A DNA stretch of 64,000 nt from NCBI GenBank assembly GCA_016931715.1, contig JAFGEF010000115.1, forward strand, positions 1-64,000. The letters are read 5' to 3'. The stretch's first letter is position 1; each line of letters opens with the position of its first letter. The DNA comes from Sedimentisphaerales bacterium. GTDB lineage: Bacteria > Planctomycetota > Phycisphaerae > Sedimentisphaerales > Anaerobacaceae. Position numbers and translations under genes: made by a program. Under the pieces are notes generated by a model that worked only from the letters and a program-made list of their open reading frames with translations, was not told the DNA's origin and did not search any database. Of this stretch, positions 1-9,505 are shown one piece after another.

Positions 1-1
1 A

Positions 2-1162
2 ACAAGCTCGCGTTTTGTGAGTGCTGACGGTACACAGAGTATAGCGGTCAGTAACAGCGGAACTGCAATCACAGCAGGTTCAGGACATACTTTAAATGTG
101 ACCGGCACGACTACAACTATTAATGGCACTGCTGCGATTTACAGCGGTGATACTTCAGGAAATGAGCTGATAGTTGATTCTGCGAGTGCAAGATTGGCAA
201 ATTCGACCAATACAAACAGCATCGCTGTAAACAGCACACAAACAACAGTAACAGGAACAACCGCGATCAATGGCAATACTACAATTACAAGCACAAACGG
301 CAGCCATGCACTTTCGGTGACAAATTCAAATACACTGATAGAGGGAGGAGCTGTAATATATTCGGGCGATGGCACGAATAACAGCATTTCTGTTTCAGGG
401 AACACAAATAATAATACACTTGTTGTTGGTGATACTCAAACAGGTAATGTCGGGATTAATTCCTTTAACTATGGCACTGAAGTTACCGGCGGTATGCTTA
501 TTGAAGGTGACCTTGGTGTTAATGGCAGTATATACAGTCTGAATCCGACCGCCAGTGCGACTGTCAATGTCGCTAATAACGGAATGACTATTACAGGTGC
601 GGAAAATACGGTTGTTTTACAGGCTGATAATGATGCTTTAGATACGAATTTTCGGTCGGCGCTTACGATGGTTCCTACTTCTACCAGCTTGCTTGTAAAT
701 ACAGATACAGGCGAATCACATGGTATTGAAATCACTCAATCAAGTACAGTAATTTCAGGTGGAACAAGCACTACGACTCTGACACTCGATGATAACGGAG
801 CAACTTTTGCAGATGAAGATACAGGCGCACCGATAAAGGTGACGGGCGTAGCTAATGGAACCGGTACTTATGATGCAGTCAATTACGGCCAGTTCACAAG
901 TGAACTTGGACGTCTTGATGACAGAATCGATGATTCCTATTCTGGTATCGCTTCAGTTGCCGCAATAGCGGCGGTCCCTTCGCCTGTATCGGGAAAGAAT
1001 TTATCTGTCGGCCTGGGATTCGGAAATTTCAAAAGCGAAAGTGCAATAGCGCTCGGAGCAAAAGCGCTTCTGGGCAGGAAGAAAGATGTCACCATTACTG
1101 CCGGTCTCGGTTACAGCGGCAGTAATACGACTTTGAGCGCAGGTCTTGGCTGGAGTTTTTAA
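2..1162 (+). CDS. Trimeric autotransporter adhesin, C-terminal part (YadA-like anchor); 5' end outside window
   Basis: The frame is open to the left edge, so this is the 3' part of a longer gene. The visible part starts with about 270 residues of low-complexity Thr/Ser/Asn/Gly sequence. It carries loosely repeated units such as TAIYSGD and TTTTINGT, typical of a surface stalk. A short helical stretch (GRLDDRIDDSYSGIASVAAIAA) leads into about 60 residues of alternating beta sequence rich in Gly (KNLSVGLGFG, SAIALGAKALLG, VTITAGLGYSG) that end in a terminal Phe. This is the layout of the YadA membrane anchor, which forms a trimeric 12-strand outer-membrane barrel. By family knowledge the protein would be displayed on the outer membrane and act in adhesion. 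The ligand cannot be read from the sequence. The anchor is clear; the stalk type is uncertain. Confidence 0.75.
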   Translation, partial: TSSRFVSADGTQSIAVSNSGTAITAGSGHTLNVTGTTTTINGTAAIYSGDTSGNELIVDSASARLANSTNTNSIAVNSTQTTVTGTTAINGNTTITSTNGSHALSVTNSNTLIEGGAVIYSGDGTNNSISVSGNTNNNTLVVGDTQTGNVGINSFNYGTEVTGGMLIEGDLGVNGSIYSLNPTASATVNVANNGMTITGAENTVVLQADNDALDTNFRSALTMVPTSTSLLVNTDTGESHGIEITQSSTVISGGTSTTTLTLDDNGATFADEDTGAPIKVTGVANGTGTYDAVNYGQFTSELGRLDDRIDDSYSGIASVAAIAAVPSPVSGKNLSVGLGFGNFKSESAIALGAKALLGRKKDVTITAGLGYSGSNTTLSAGLGWSF

Positions 1163-1258
1163 TATCGCTTTGTGAAACAAGACCATTCTATTAGCCTTGC
1201 GATAAAGGCAGTTTTTAGATGCATATCACAGGCTTTAAGCCCATGATAAAAACGTAAA

Positions 1259-1543
1259 TTATTGTTCGTGGTGTTCCTCGATGCGAATATGAACATTTTC
1301 ACGATAGCCTTCGGAAGAATCAGCATTTACATGGTCTCTTGAGGAAAGGAAGATTTTTACAGCAACAACGCCGCAGCCTATTCCTATAGTCCAGAATACA
1401 ATTGCAGCAAGTAAAGCGAATAATTTCGGCAATAGATAAATGAGAAATCCAAAACCGATAAGGACCATTCCAGTGATGAATATCCCCGCGGCAAAAGCTC
1501 TTGAGGCTTGTGAAAGAGTATTAGAATAAAAACGAAAAACCAT
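1259..1543 (-). CDS. Small two-helix membrane protein of unknown function
   Basis: A 94-residue protein with two predicted membrane helices, at about residues 15-38 (GIFITGMVLIGFGFLIYLLP) and 42-66 (FALLAAIVFWTIGIGCGVVA). They are followed by a charged, histidine-containing tail (RIEEHHEQ). A good ribosome-binding site (AGGAAAAACTA before ATG) supports the start. It lies just beyond the groEL terminator on the same strand, so it may be expressed by read-through or from its own promoter. No family is recognised with confidence. The 96-base gap between its end and the autotransporter stop shows no other gene. Confidence 0.6.
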   Translation of the reverse strand: MVFRFYSNTLSQASRAFAAGIFITGMVLIGFGFLIYLLPKLFALLAAIVFWTIGIGCGVVAVKIFLSSRDHVNADSSEGYRENVHIRIEEHHEQ

Positions 1544-1556
1544 TAGTTTTTCCTGT

Positions 1557-1595
1557 AAAACAAAAAAGCGGATTCCACTTTTTGCAGAATCCGCT
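1557..1595 (-). terminator. Intrinsic terminator of the groES-groEL operon
   Basis: A perfect 9-bp stem (AGCGGATTC / GAATCCGCT, 1567-1575 with 1587-1595) and an 11-base loop. On the minus strand it is followed directly by TTTTTTGTTTT. It sits 16 bases beyond the groEL stop codon. Confidence 0.9.
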
Positions 1596-1610
1596 CGACT
1601 ATTTTAACTC

Positions 1611-3260
<1,650 letters not shown>

Positions 3261-3278
3261 CTAAAGTTTCTTTTTCTG

Positions 3279-3569
3279 TTACTTCTCGATTACCGCCATA
3301 ATATCTGATTCACTCATAATCAGGTATTCCTTGCCGTCAATTTTCAATTCCGTACCGGCATAGCTTGTGAAAAGTACCAAATCACCCTTTTTAACTTCCA
3401 ACTTTCTTATTGTACCATCATCGAGCGTTTTACCATCCCCGACGCTTACAACTTTCCCTCTTTGCGGTTTTTCCTTGGCGCTGTCCGGCAAAACTATTCC
3501 GCCGGCTGTTTTTGTCTCTGCTTCAAGACGCTCAATAAGCACCTTATCTGCCAATGGTCTGATTTTCAT
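3279..3569 (-). CDS. groES: Co-chaperonin GroES (Hsp10)
   Basis: A 96-residue GroES. The first residues [16 protein letters not shown], the mobile loop ([20 protein letters not shown]) that docks on GroEL, and the C-terminal strand [15 protein letters not shown] are all present. The start has an excellent ribosome-binding site (AAAGGAG, 8-9 bases before ATG). It is the first chaperonin gene of the operon. A pseudo-receiver gene ends 52 bases upstream on the same strand and might be co-transcribed. Confidence 0.97.
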   Translation of the reverse strand: MKIRPLADKVLIERLEAETKTAGGIVLPDSAKEKPQRGKVVSVGDGKTLDDGTIRKLEVKKGDLVLFTSYAGTELKIDGKEYLIMSESDIMAVIEK

Positions 3570-3621
3570 TTATTGTTACTCCTTTCAAAACTTTCTTTTT
3601 AGGTTTCGTTTATTAACTTTG

Positions 3622-4092
3622 TCAGCATTGTGAGGGATATTCCCTGAAAATATCACTTTTATACTTCTTGATAAAAAGCCTGTCCAATTGTTCACGAAGA
3701 ATTTTCATATCGACAGGCTTATCAATTACACTGAAAACGTCAAGCTGCAGGGCTTTACAAAGCAGCGTTTGGCCGGCGCTGCTTGTTAATAGGATACAGG
3801 GAAGCATAGGGTAACTCATTTTTATAATTTTTATCACCGCCAGAGCATTGGAGTTTTCAGAGTCAGTATCCAGGATTGTTGTATGAATTCTTTTCCTCTG
3901 GATAATATTCAGAAACTCTGAAGCATTGCCGGCGACAAGAAGATTTATACCTCTTGGCTGAAAAATACTTTTCAGCGCTTCAGGCCATGCCCAGTTTGCT
4001 TCACTTGCAAGAACATTTATTTCATTAAGTTGTGACGTATTGTAAACCATAATTAACACATTCTCAATTTGTGTTAAATGAGCAAATTTCAT
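3622..4092 (-). CDS. Degenerate response-regulator receiver-like protein
   Basis: About 156 residues. Residues 45-150 follow the receiver (REC) fold pattern: INLLVAGNASEFL (beta1/alpha1), HTTILDTDSEN (beta3 with an Asp at the phosphorylation position), LPCILLTSS (beta4 with Thr/Ser) and VFSVIDKPVDMKILREQL (beta5 with the conserved Lys-Pro). The paired N-terminal acidic residues that normally bind Mg are missing, so phosphorylation may not occur in the usual way. No output domain is attached. An internal ATG 42 bases in is an alternative start, and neither start has a strong ribosome-binding site. It lies 52 bases upstream of groES. Confidence 0.6.
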   Translation of the reverse strand: MKFAHLTQIENVLIMVYNTSQLNEINVLASEANWAWPEALKSIFQPRGINLLVAGNASEFLNIIQRKRIHTTILDTDSENSNALAVIKIIKMSYPMLPCILLTSSAGQTLLCKALQLDVFSVIDKPVDMKILREQLDRLFIKKYKSDIFREYPSQC

Positions 4093-4439
4093 GCCATTTC
4101 AATCAGTCAGTCCTCGTATTGATATAAGTGTCTGTGTAATATGGATTTATGGTATTGTAGAAATTTTTTACTGTCTGCCATAAACCAAAAACTTACCCTT
4201 GTTATCTGCCAACCTGACAGATTTAAGCCGTTGAAAGATACAATATGGATAAAAATAAGGCTTGGCTTTTAAGATAAAATAGCTAAAATAGGTTAATATG
4301 GTTAAAATATATACCGATATATTACCTGAAACTCACTAATTTCGCGGTTATTGTTATATTAATGCCAAAGTGAGAATAAAAATCTATTAATGAATAGTTA
4401 TATATATAATTGCAAAATAAAGCAAAAAGGAGATATATA
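4093..4439. other. Divergent intergenic region between the receiver-like gene and the DUF11 gene
   Basis: A 347-base AT-rich spacer that must hold promoters for both directions. A TATATATAAT stretch about 35 bases before the DUF11 start could serve as its -10 element. No RNA gene, long repeat or coding frame was recognised. Confidence 0.4.
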
Positions 4440-6107
4440 ATGAAAAAGTGCTTGAATATCTCACTTCTTCTACTCGTTTTCTTAATATCTGGTTCTCTAA
4501 GCTGTGAAAGCTGGTCTGATAAATCAGGTTTTTTACCTGTAGATTCCAGAAGGGCGCCGGAAGAAACAACAACAAGAAGAGTGCCTGAGCAGGCTCCCGT
4601 TGTATCAACAGTGGAAACCATTCCGACAGAAAATGTGCCTCAATCTATGCCGTCTTATCCTCCTTCAGATATTTTGAAACCTGCCCTTGTTTCTGTGAGT
4701 GAGTCCGGTTCTTCGGTTGTCTCGCGTACTTATCCCTGGGCTGAATGCGGGATTGTTCAGCTTGACAAGATTATGCCAAAGGAAGCCAAGCTTAACCAGC
4801 AGTTCACATACACGATAAAAATTACTAACCTTACCGATACGCTCCTGTCTGATATTATTGTCAATGAAGAATATCCCGGCAACTTTAAGTTAATCAATAC
4901 CAATCCGCAGGCGCAGGAAAGCCAGAATAGACTAACATGGAAAATCGAATCACTTGAACCAAAAGCTGTACGGCAGATTACAGTCTCCGGTATGGCGGAT
5001 AATGCATCGCCTCTTAAATATTCCACAACTGTTCAGACACCGGTATTGCCGGCAGTTGCTAATATAGAAGTTATTCAGCCAAGTATCAAACTGGTGAAGA
5101 GCGTACCTACGGAAGTGATGCTTTGTGATTTAATACCAGTTAAATATACTATTAAAAACGATGGAACCGGAACGGTGACTCATATCAGAATTATAGATAC
5201 TTTACCTGCCGGATTAAAAACCCAGGACAGCAAAGATGAAGTCCTGATTGATGCAGGCTCTTTAGTTGAAAATCAGTCTCGCGAATATACAGTCGAGCTT
5301 CGTGCCACGAGAGTAGGAGCATATTCAAGTAAAGCTGTCGCCAATTCAACGGATATGGGTCTTCGAGCCGAATCGGCTGAAATTACAACGGTAGTGAGCC
5401 AGCCTGTTTTAGCGTTAAGTAAAACCGGACCCGATCACTTATATATAGGAAGACCTGTAACATATGAAATTATAGTTACTAATAAATCACAGGTTACTGC
5501 AAAAGATATTGTTGTGGAAGATACGATGCCTGAAGGAGTATCATCTGTTAAAGCCACACAGGGAGCACAGCTTTCCGAATCAAATACCAAACTTACATGG
5601 AAGCTTGAAAAGCTTGCACCAAATACATCTGAGACTTTCAGGGTTTCGTACACACCTACTCAGCCTGGTGTAATTACAAATGGTGCAACCGCAACGGCCT
5701 ATTGTGCCCAGGCTGTATCGGCTTCGATAAGGACTGTAGTAACAGGTATTCCGGCTGTAATGCTTGAAGTCGCCGATATGGATGATCCTGTAAGAACCGG
5801 CAACCGCGTTACTTATGTTATTACTGTGACCAACCAGGGTTCGGCGCCTTTGACAAATATTCTTATCGCATGTGTGCTTGAATCGAATGTTAAATATATT
5901 TCATCCGCAGGCTCAACTTCTGGCTCTATGGAAGGTGACAGACTGAGATTCCTGCCGTTAGGTTCTCTTGCACCGCAGGAGAAAGCTGTATGGCGCATCG
6001 TTGTACACGCTGTAACTCCGGGAGATGTAAGATTTAAGGTCATTATGAACAGCGATGAACTGAGCCGACCTGTAGAAAAAACAGAATCTACGTATCTCTA
6101 CGAATAG
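4440..6107 (+). CDS. DUF11-repeat envelope lipoprotein (OmcB-like)
   Basis: A 555-residue secreted protein. The start at 4440 is set by AAGGAGATATATA before ATG; a TTG 30 bases upstream in the same frame lacks such a site. The N-terminus is a signal peptide (KKCLNISLLLLVFLISGSLS) followed by Cys, so a lipoprotein is likely although the lipobox is not ideal. After a Pro/Thr-rich linker, about residue 105 onward holds at least four repeats of roughly 110 residues with the DUF11 pattern: YTIKITNLTDT, VKYTIKNDGTGTV, YEIIVTNKSQVTA and YVITVTNQGSAPL, each followed by an LxxGL-type strand. DUF11 proteins are related to the chlamydial cysteine-rich outer-membrane protein OmcB and are common in planctomycetes. 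A structural envelope role is inferred. Confidence 0.8.
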   Translation: MKKCLNISLLLLVFLISGSLSCESWSDKSGFLPVDSRRAPEETTTRRVPEQAPVVSTVETIPTENVPQSMPSYPPSDILKPALVSVSESGSSVVSRTYPWAECGIVQLDKIMPKEAKLNQQFTYTIKITNLTDTLLSDIIVNEEYPGNFKLINTNPQAQESQNRLTWKIESLEPKAVRQITVSGMADNASPLKYSTTVQTPVLPAVANIEVIQPSIKLVKSVPTEVMLCDLIPVKYTIKNDGTGTVTHIRIIDTLPAGLKTQDSKDEVLIDAGSLVENQSREYTVELRATRVGAYSSKAVANSTDMGLRAESAEITTVVSQPVLALSKTGPDHLYIGRPVTYEIIVTNKSQVTAKDIVVEDTMPEGVSSVKATQGAQLSESNTKLTWKLEKLAPNTSETFRVSYTPTQPGVITNGATATAYCAQAVSASIRTVVTGIPAVMLEVADMDDPVRTGNRVTYVITVTNQGSAPLTNILIACVLESNVKYISSAGSTSGSMEGDRLRFLPLGSLAPQEKAVWRIVVHAVTPGDVRFKVIMNSDELSRPVEKTESTYLYE

Positions 6108-6128
6108 TAGTGCAAATCATAAAAAGTT

Positions 6129-6168
6129 AAAGCACCATGATGCATCCGCATTGTGGTGCTTTTTTTGA
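6129..6168 (+). terminator. Intrinsic terminator after the DUF11 gene
   Basis: Long hairpin. AAAGCACCA (6129-6137) pairs with TGGTGCTTT (6154-6162), and the inner bases also pair almost fully. A T-run follows. It lies 22 bases after the stop codon. Confidence 0.92.
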
Positions 6169-6391
6169 TGCGCCAGGCATGGTGTGAGGATTGAATCTGC
6201 CGTTAAAATGATTATCTTTTCCTTTTTGATTAAAAAAATGAGTCAAAGTATCCTCGAAAATCTCTGCTTGCTAACCAGACGGAAAACCATTATCCTTATT
6301 TACAGTGAACGTTAGTATATTAACAGGACTTTTTCAGAAGTTCATAATAAAAGGTAAAATGGAATTAATGCTTTTTGAAGAGGGATAAAAA

Positions 6392-6853
6392 ATGGAAATT
6401 CAAATCACAAGTCCGGCGTTCAGGAATGAAGGTATGATACCTCCCAAATATACAGCCGATGGAAGCAATGTTTCGCCGCCATTAAAGTTTGGTGCTTTGC
6501 CGGAAGAAACAAAGAGCCTTGCTCTAATCAATGATGACCCGGATGCGCCGGCGGGGACCTGGGTACACTGGATTATGTGGAACATCAAGCCAGATACGGC
6601 CGGGCTGGCTGAAAATATCCCCCCGGACAAGACTTTGCCTGACGGTTCAAAACAGGGCATGACAAGTTTCGGACGGCATGGCTATGGAGGTCCTGCTCCG
6701 CCAGGGGGAACGCATCGGTACTATTTCAAGATTTATGCACTGGATACGCAGCTTAATCTTCATGAAAGAGCAGACAAACAAGAGCTTCTCAAAGCTATGG
6801 AAGGACATATTCTTGCCCAGGGACAATTGATGGGTAAATATAAAAGACAATAG
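6392..6853 (+). CDS. YbhB/YbcL family phosphatidylethanolamine-binding-like protein (PEBP)
   Basis: A 153-residue PEBP-fold protein of the bacterial YbhB/YbcL (Raf-kinase-inhibitor-like) type. Diagnostic segments are the N-terminal SPAFRNEGMIPPKYT, the ligand-pocket motif DDPDAP (about residues 49-54), WVHWIMWNI, and GGPAPPGGTHRYYFKIYALD. No signal peptide is present, so it is cytoplasmic. Its substrate in bacteria is not established. The start has GAGGGATAAAAA upstream. The next gene begins 8 bases after the stop, so it is probably co-transcribed with the helicase gene. Confidence 0.93.
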   Translation: MEIQITSPAFRNEGMIPPKYTADGSNVSPPLKFGALPEETKSLALINDDPDAPAGTWVHWIMWNIKPDTAGLAENIPPDKTLPDGSKQGMTSFGRHGYGGPAPPGGTHRYYFKIYALDTQLNLHERADKQELLKAMEGHILAQGQLMGKYKRQ

Positions 6854-6861
6854 TCGCAACG

Positions 6862-8868
6862 ATGATAAAAGCCAACACTGATTTTGAACTGAATGAACAA
6901 AGGATAAAAGGTATCCTTGGTGCCGATGGATGTGTCTCCCGGGAATTTGAGAATTTCGAAGAACGCCCCGAGCAGATTGAGATGGCCTGCGCAGTTCGTC
7001 AAGCGTTTGATAACAGCAGGCACCTTGCAATAGAAGCAGGCACAGGTGTTGGCAAGAGCTTCGCATATCTTGTTCCGGCCATCCAATACGCCGCAAAAAA
7101 TGCAGAAGCTAATGATACTTCGAGCAAACCGATAAAAACACTTATCAGCACATATACAATTACATTGCAGGAGCAATTGATTAATAAGGACATTCCGCTC
7201 TTATTGAAATGTTTGCCTGAAAAATTTACGGCAGTTCTGGCAAAGGGACGTAACAATTATCTCTGCAGGCGCAGGCTCAGGTTTGCTCTTGATATGCAGC
7301 GAAGGCTTTTTGATGAATCCGCTGACGAGCTTGAGAAAATAAATGAATGGTCAAAGCACACAAAAGACGGCTCGCTGAGCGACCTTGATTTTTGGCCGGG
7401 CAGCCAGACATGGGACAAAGTTAAAAGTGAGCATGGCAACTGCCCGGGACGAAAGTGTGCGAACTTTGCTGATTGCTTTTATCGCAGCGCAAGACGCAGG
7501 ATAAACCAGGCTGATATTATCGTTGCAAACCACGCATTGCTTTTCAGTGACCTTGTTTTGAAAGAACAGGGATTTTCACTTCTGCCAGAGTACCAGTTTG
7601 TCGTAATGGACGAAGCTCATAATATCGAGCATGTTGCCGAGGAACACCTGGGAATAAATATCAGCAGCGGCAGATTCAGGTTTTTACTCGACAGGCTTTA
7701 TAATCCAAGGACGCACAAAGGATTTCTCGCTTATACAAATGCAAGTGACGCTATGGATATTGTCTGTGATACAGGCAAAGCGGCCTCGCGATTTTTCAAA
7801 AACGTCAGGCAATGGTTTGAACAGGCAAAGGAGCAAACCAACGGCAGATGCCACAAAAATTTTGTAGAAGACAACGTTTCCGGCTGCCTGAACAATCTCA
7901 AACATGAACTGTCAAGAATCGCAAAACAAACCAAAGATGCCGATGAGCAGTTTGAAATAAAACGTTTTTCAGAGCTTAGCGCCGAGCTGGTACAGGATAT
8001 CGGCGCCTTTTTAAGCCAGTCTCATGAAGAACAGATTTACTGGATTGAAATCGGCGGTGCAAGAGCTTCACAGGTGAGCCTCAGAAGCGCACCGATTAAC
8101 GTTGGTCCCGATGTTAAGAGATTTCTTTTCGACAGGCATGACTCTGTAATATTAACAAGCGCTACTTTGAGCGCAGACGGAGCGTCAGAAAAAAGCGGAT
8201 TTGAATTTTTCGCAAATAGAATCGGACTGGACGATTTCGATGCGGTCAAGCTTGGTTCGCCCTTTAATTACGAAAAACAAGTTACTATGTATATCGAGAG
8301 ACAATTGCCGGACCCGAACCAGCCGGACTTTATTGCAAAAGCGTCTGAGGCAATAAAAAAATATGTCACTCAAACACAGGGCAGGGCATTCGTGCTTTTT
8401 ACAAGCTACTCGATGCTGGATGACATAGCAGGCCAGCTTGCCGGATGGCTGAAAGAAAACGACATCAGGCTTTTCCAGCATGGTTCAGATATGGACAGGT
8501 CATCGCTTCTGAATCGTTTCAAGGCGAAGGGACGCCATGTGCTTTTCGGAACAGACAGTTTCTGGCAGGGAGTTGATGTGCCCGGTGAAGCATTATCGAA
8601 CGTAATTATCGTAAGACTGCCGTTTGCGGTTCCCGACCAGCCTCTGCTTGCCGGAAGGCTCGAACAGATAAAGCAGCAGGGAGGGAATCCATTTTTCGAT
8701 TACCAGTTGCCGTCTGCTATCATCAAATTCAAGCAGGGTTTCGGCAGATTGATTCGCAGTAAAACCGATTCTGGAATAGTGGTTATCCTGGACAGCAGAA
8801 TCCTTAACAAGCCCTACGGCAGGAAATTTCTCGGCGCCATCCCAAAATGTAAAATTGAGATAATATAA
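6862..8868 (+). CDS. dinG: DinG/YoaA-type ATP-dependent DNA helicase (XPD-like, Fe-S)
   Basis: A 668-residue superfamily 2 helicase. Walker A GTGVGKS is at about residues 60-66 and DEAH at about 250. The C-terminal motifs are FGTDSFWQGVDVPG, VRLPFAVPDQP and QGFGRLIRS. Four cysteines at residues 135, 194, 199 and 205 (CPGRKCANFADC) match the Fe-S cluster domain of the XPD/DinG family. These enzymes unwind DNA 5' to 3' and resolve structures such as R-loops and G-quadruplexes. There is no nuclease domain at the N-terminus, so it resembles E. coli DinG/YoaA rather than the Firmicutes exonuclease fusion. The start follows PEBP by 8 bases. Confidence 0.93.
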   Translation: MIKANTDFELNEQRIKGILGADGCVSREFENFEERPEQIEMACAVRQAFDNSRHLAIEAGTGVGKSFAYLVPAIQYAAKNAEANDTSSKPIKTLISTYTITLQEQLINKDIPLLLKCLPEKFTAVLAKGRNNYLCRRRLRFALDMQRRLFDESADELEKINEWSKHTKDGSLSDLDFWPGSQTWDKVKSEHGNCPGRKCANFADCFYRSARRRINQADIIVANHALLFSDLVLKEQGFSLLPEYQFVVMDEAHNIEHVAEEHLGINISSGRFRFLLDRLYNPRTHKGFLAYTNASDAMDIVCDTGKAASRFFKNVRQWFEQAKEQTNGRCHKNFVEDNVSGCLNNLKHELSRIAKQTKDADEQFEIKRFSELSAELVQDIGAFLSQSHEEQIYWIEIGGARASQVSLRSAPINVGPDVKRFLFDRHDSVILTSATLSADGASEKSGFEFFANRIGLDDFDAVKLGSPFNYEKQVTMYIERQLPDPNQPDFIAKASEAIKKYVTQTQGRAFVLFTSYSMLDDIAGQLAGWLKENDIRLFQHGSDMDRSSLLNRFKAKGRHVLFGTDSFWQGVDVPGEALSNVIIVRLPFAVPDQPLLAGRLEQIKQQGGNPFFDYQLPSAIIKFKQGFGRLIRSKTDSGIVVILDSRILNKPYGRKFLGAIPKCKIEII

Positions 8869-8917
8869 AGCAAGGTTCAAGTTCAAATATCTATATTCCG
8901 GCGAAGCAAAACTTTTT

Positions 8918-9505
8918 TTATGGAATAATTAACTTCATCCCAAGCTTGATTTTATTCGGATTTTTAATCTGGTCAGGATTGGCATCGACTATTTTCTGCC
9001 ACTGATTTGGAGAGCCGTAATATATGCGTGAAATTTCGGAAAGAGTCTGGTTCTGCAGTACGACATGATACTTCACTTCTTTTTTTGTTGCAGTCTGATT
9101 AGAATCAGGTATTTCAGGTAATTCTGCCTGCTCTTGTACTGAAGATAAGTTCTCTGTTACACTGCCTGCTGTATGCAAAGTGAAATAAGGTGTCTCCTCA
9201 GAACTATTATTTACTGATTCTTCTGTTTTATCCTGTATTTCGTTTTTAGAGATTACTTCATTACTGTGCAAAGCGTTCTGCTGCTCGGGCATGTTTGCAG
9301 AATAGAAATCCGTTGAAATCTCACTTCTTACATAGCTTCGAGAGATATTATTTGAGTCAGAGTTTTCAGAATCATCTGTGTCATTATTAAGCTGCAGCAT
9401 CCTTGCCTCGGTGCTTAGACGGGGATCAACTGCAAGCTTAATAACAACACCAGTTACAATTACCAATCCAAGTATAAGACCAATTTTTAAGTCTTTCTGC
9501 ATCAT
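8918..9505 (-). CDS. Membrane-anchored LysM protein
   Basis: A 195-residue protein with an N-terminal membrane helix (about 8-26, IGLILGLVIVTGVVIKLAV). A long acidic Ser/Asn/Glu-rich linker follows. The C-terminal LysM domain (about 145-195) reads YHVVLQNQTLSEISRIYYGS ... WQKIVDANPDQIKNPNKIKLGMKLIIP. LysM binds N-acetylglucosamine polymers, so an attachment to peptidoglycan is inferred. Its ATG overlaps the secDF stop (ATGA), indicating translational coupling at the end of the secDF operon. It converges on the helicase gene, with only 49 bases between them. Confidence 0.85.
   Translation of the reverse strand: MMQKDLKIGLILGLVIVTGVVIKLAVDPRLSTEARMLQLNNDTDDSENSDSNNISRSYVRSEISTDFYSANMPEQQNALHSNEVISKNEIQDKTEESVNNSSEETPYFTLHTAGSVTENLSSVQEQAELPEIPDSNQTATKKEVKYHVVLQNQTLSEISRIYYGSPNQWQKIVDANPDQIKNPNKIKLGMKLIIP

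Noticed and set aside
3570-3640. Possible CIRCE heat-shock operator before groES
   Set aside because: No TTAGCACTC-N9-GAGTGCTAA inverted repeat could be found.
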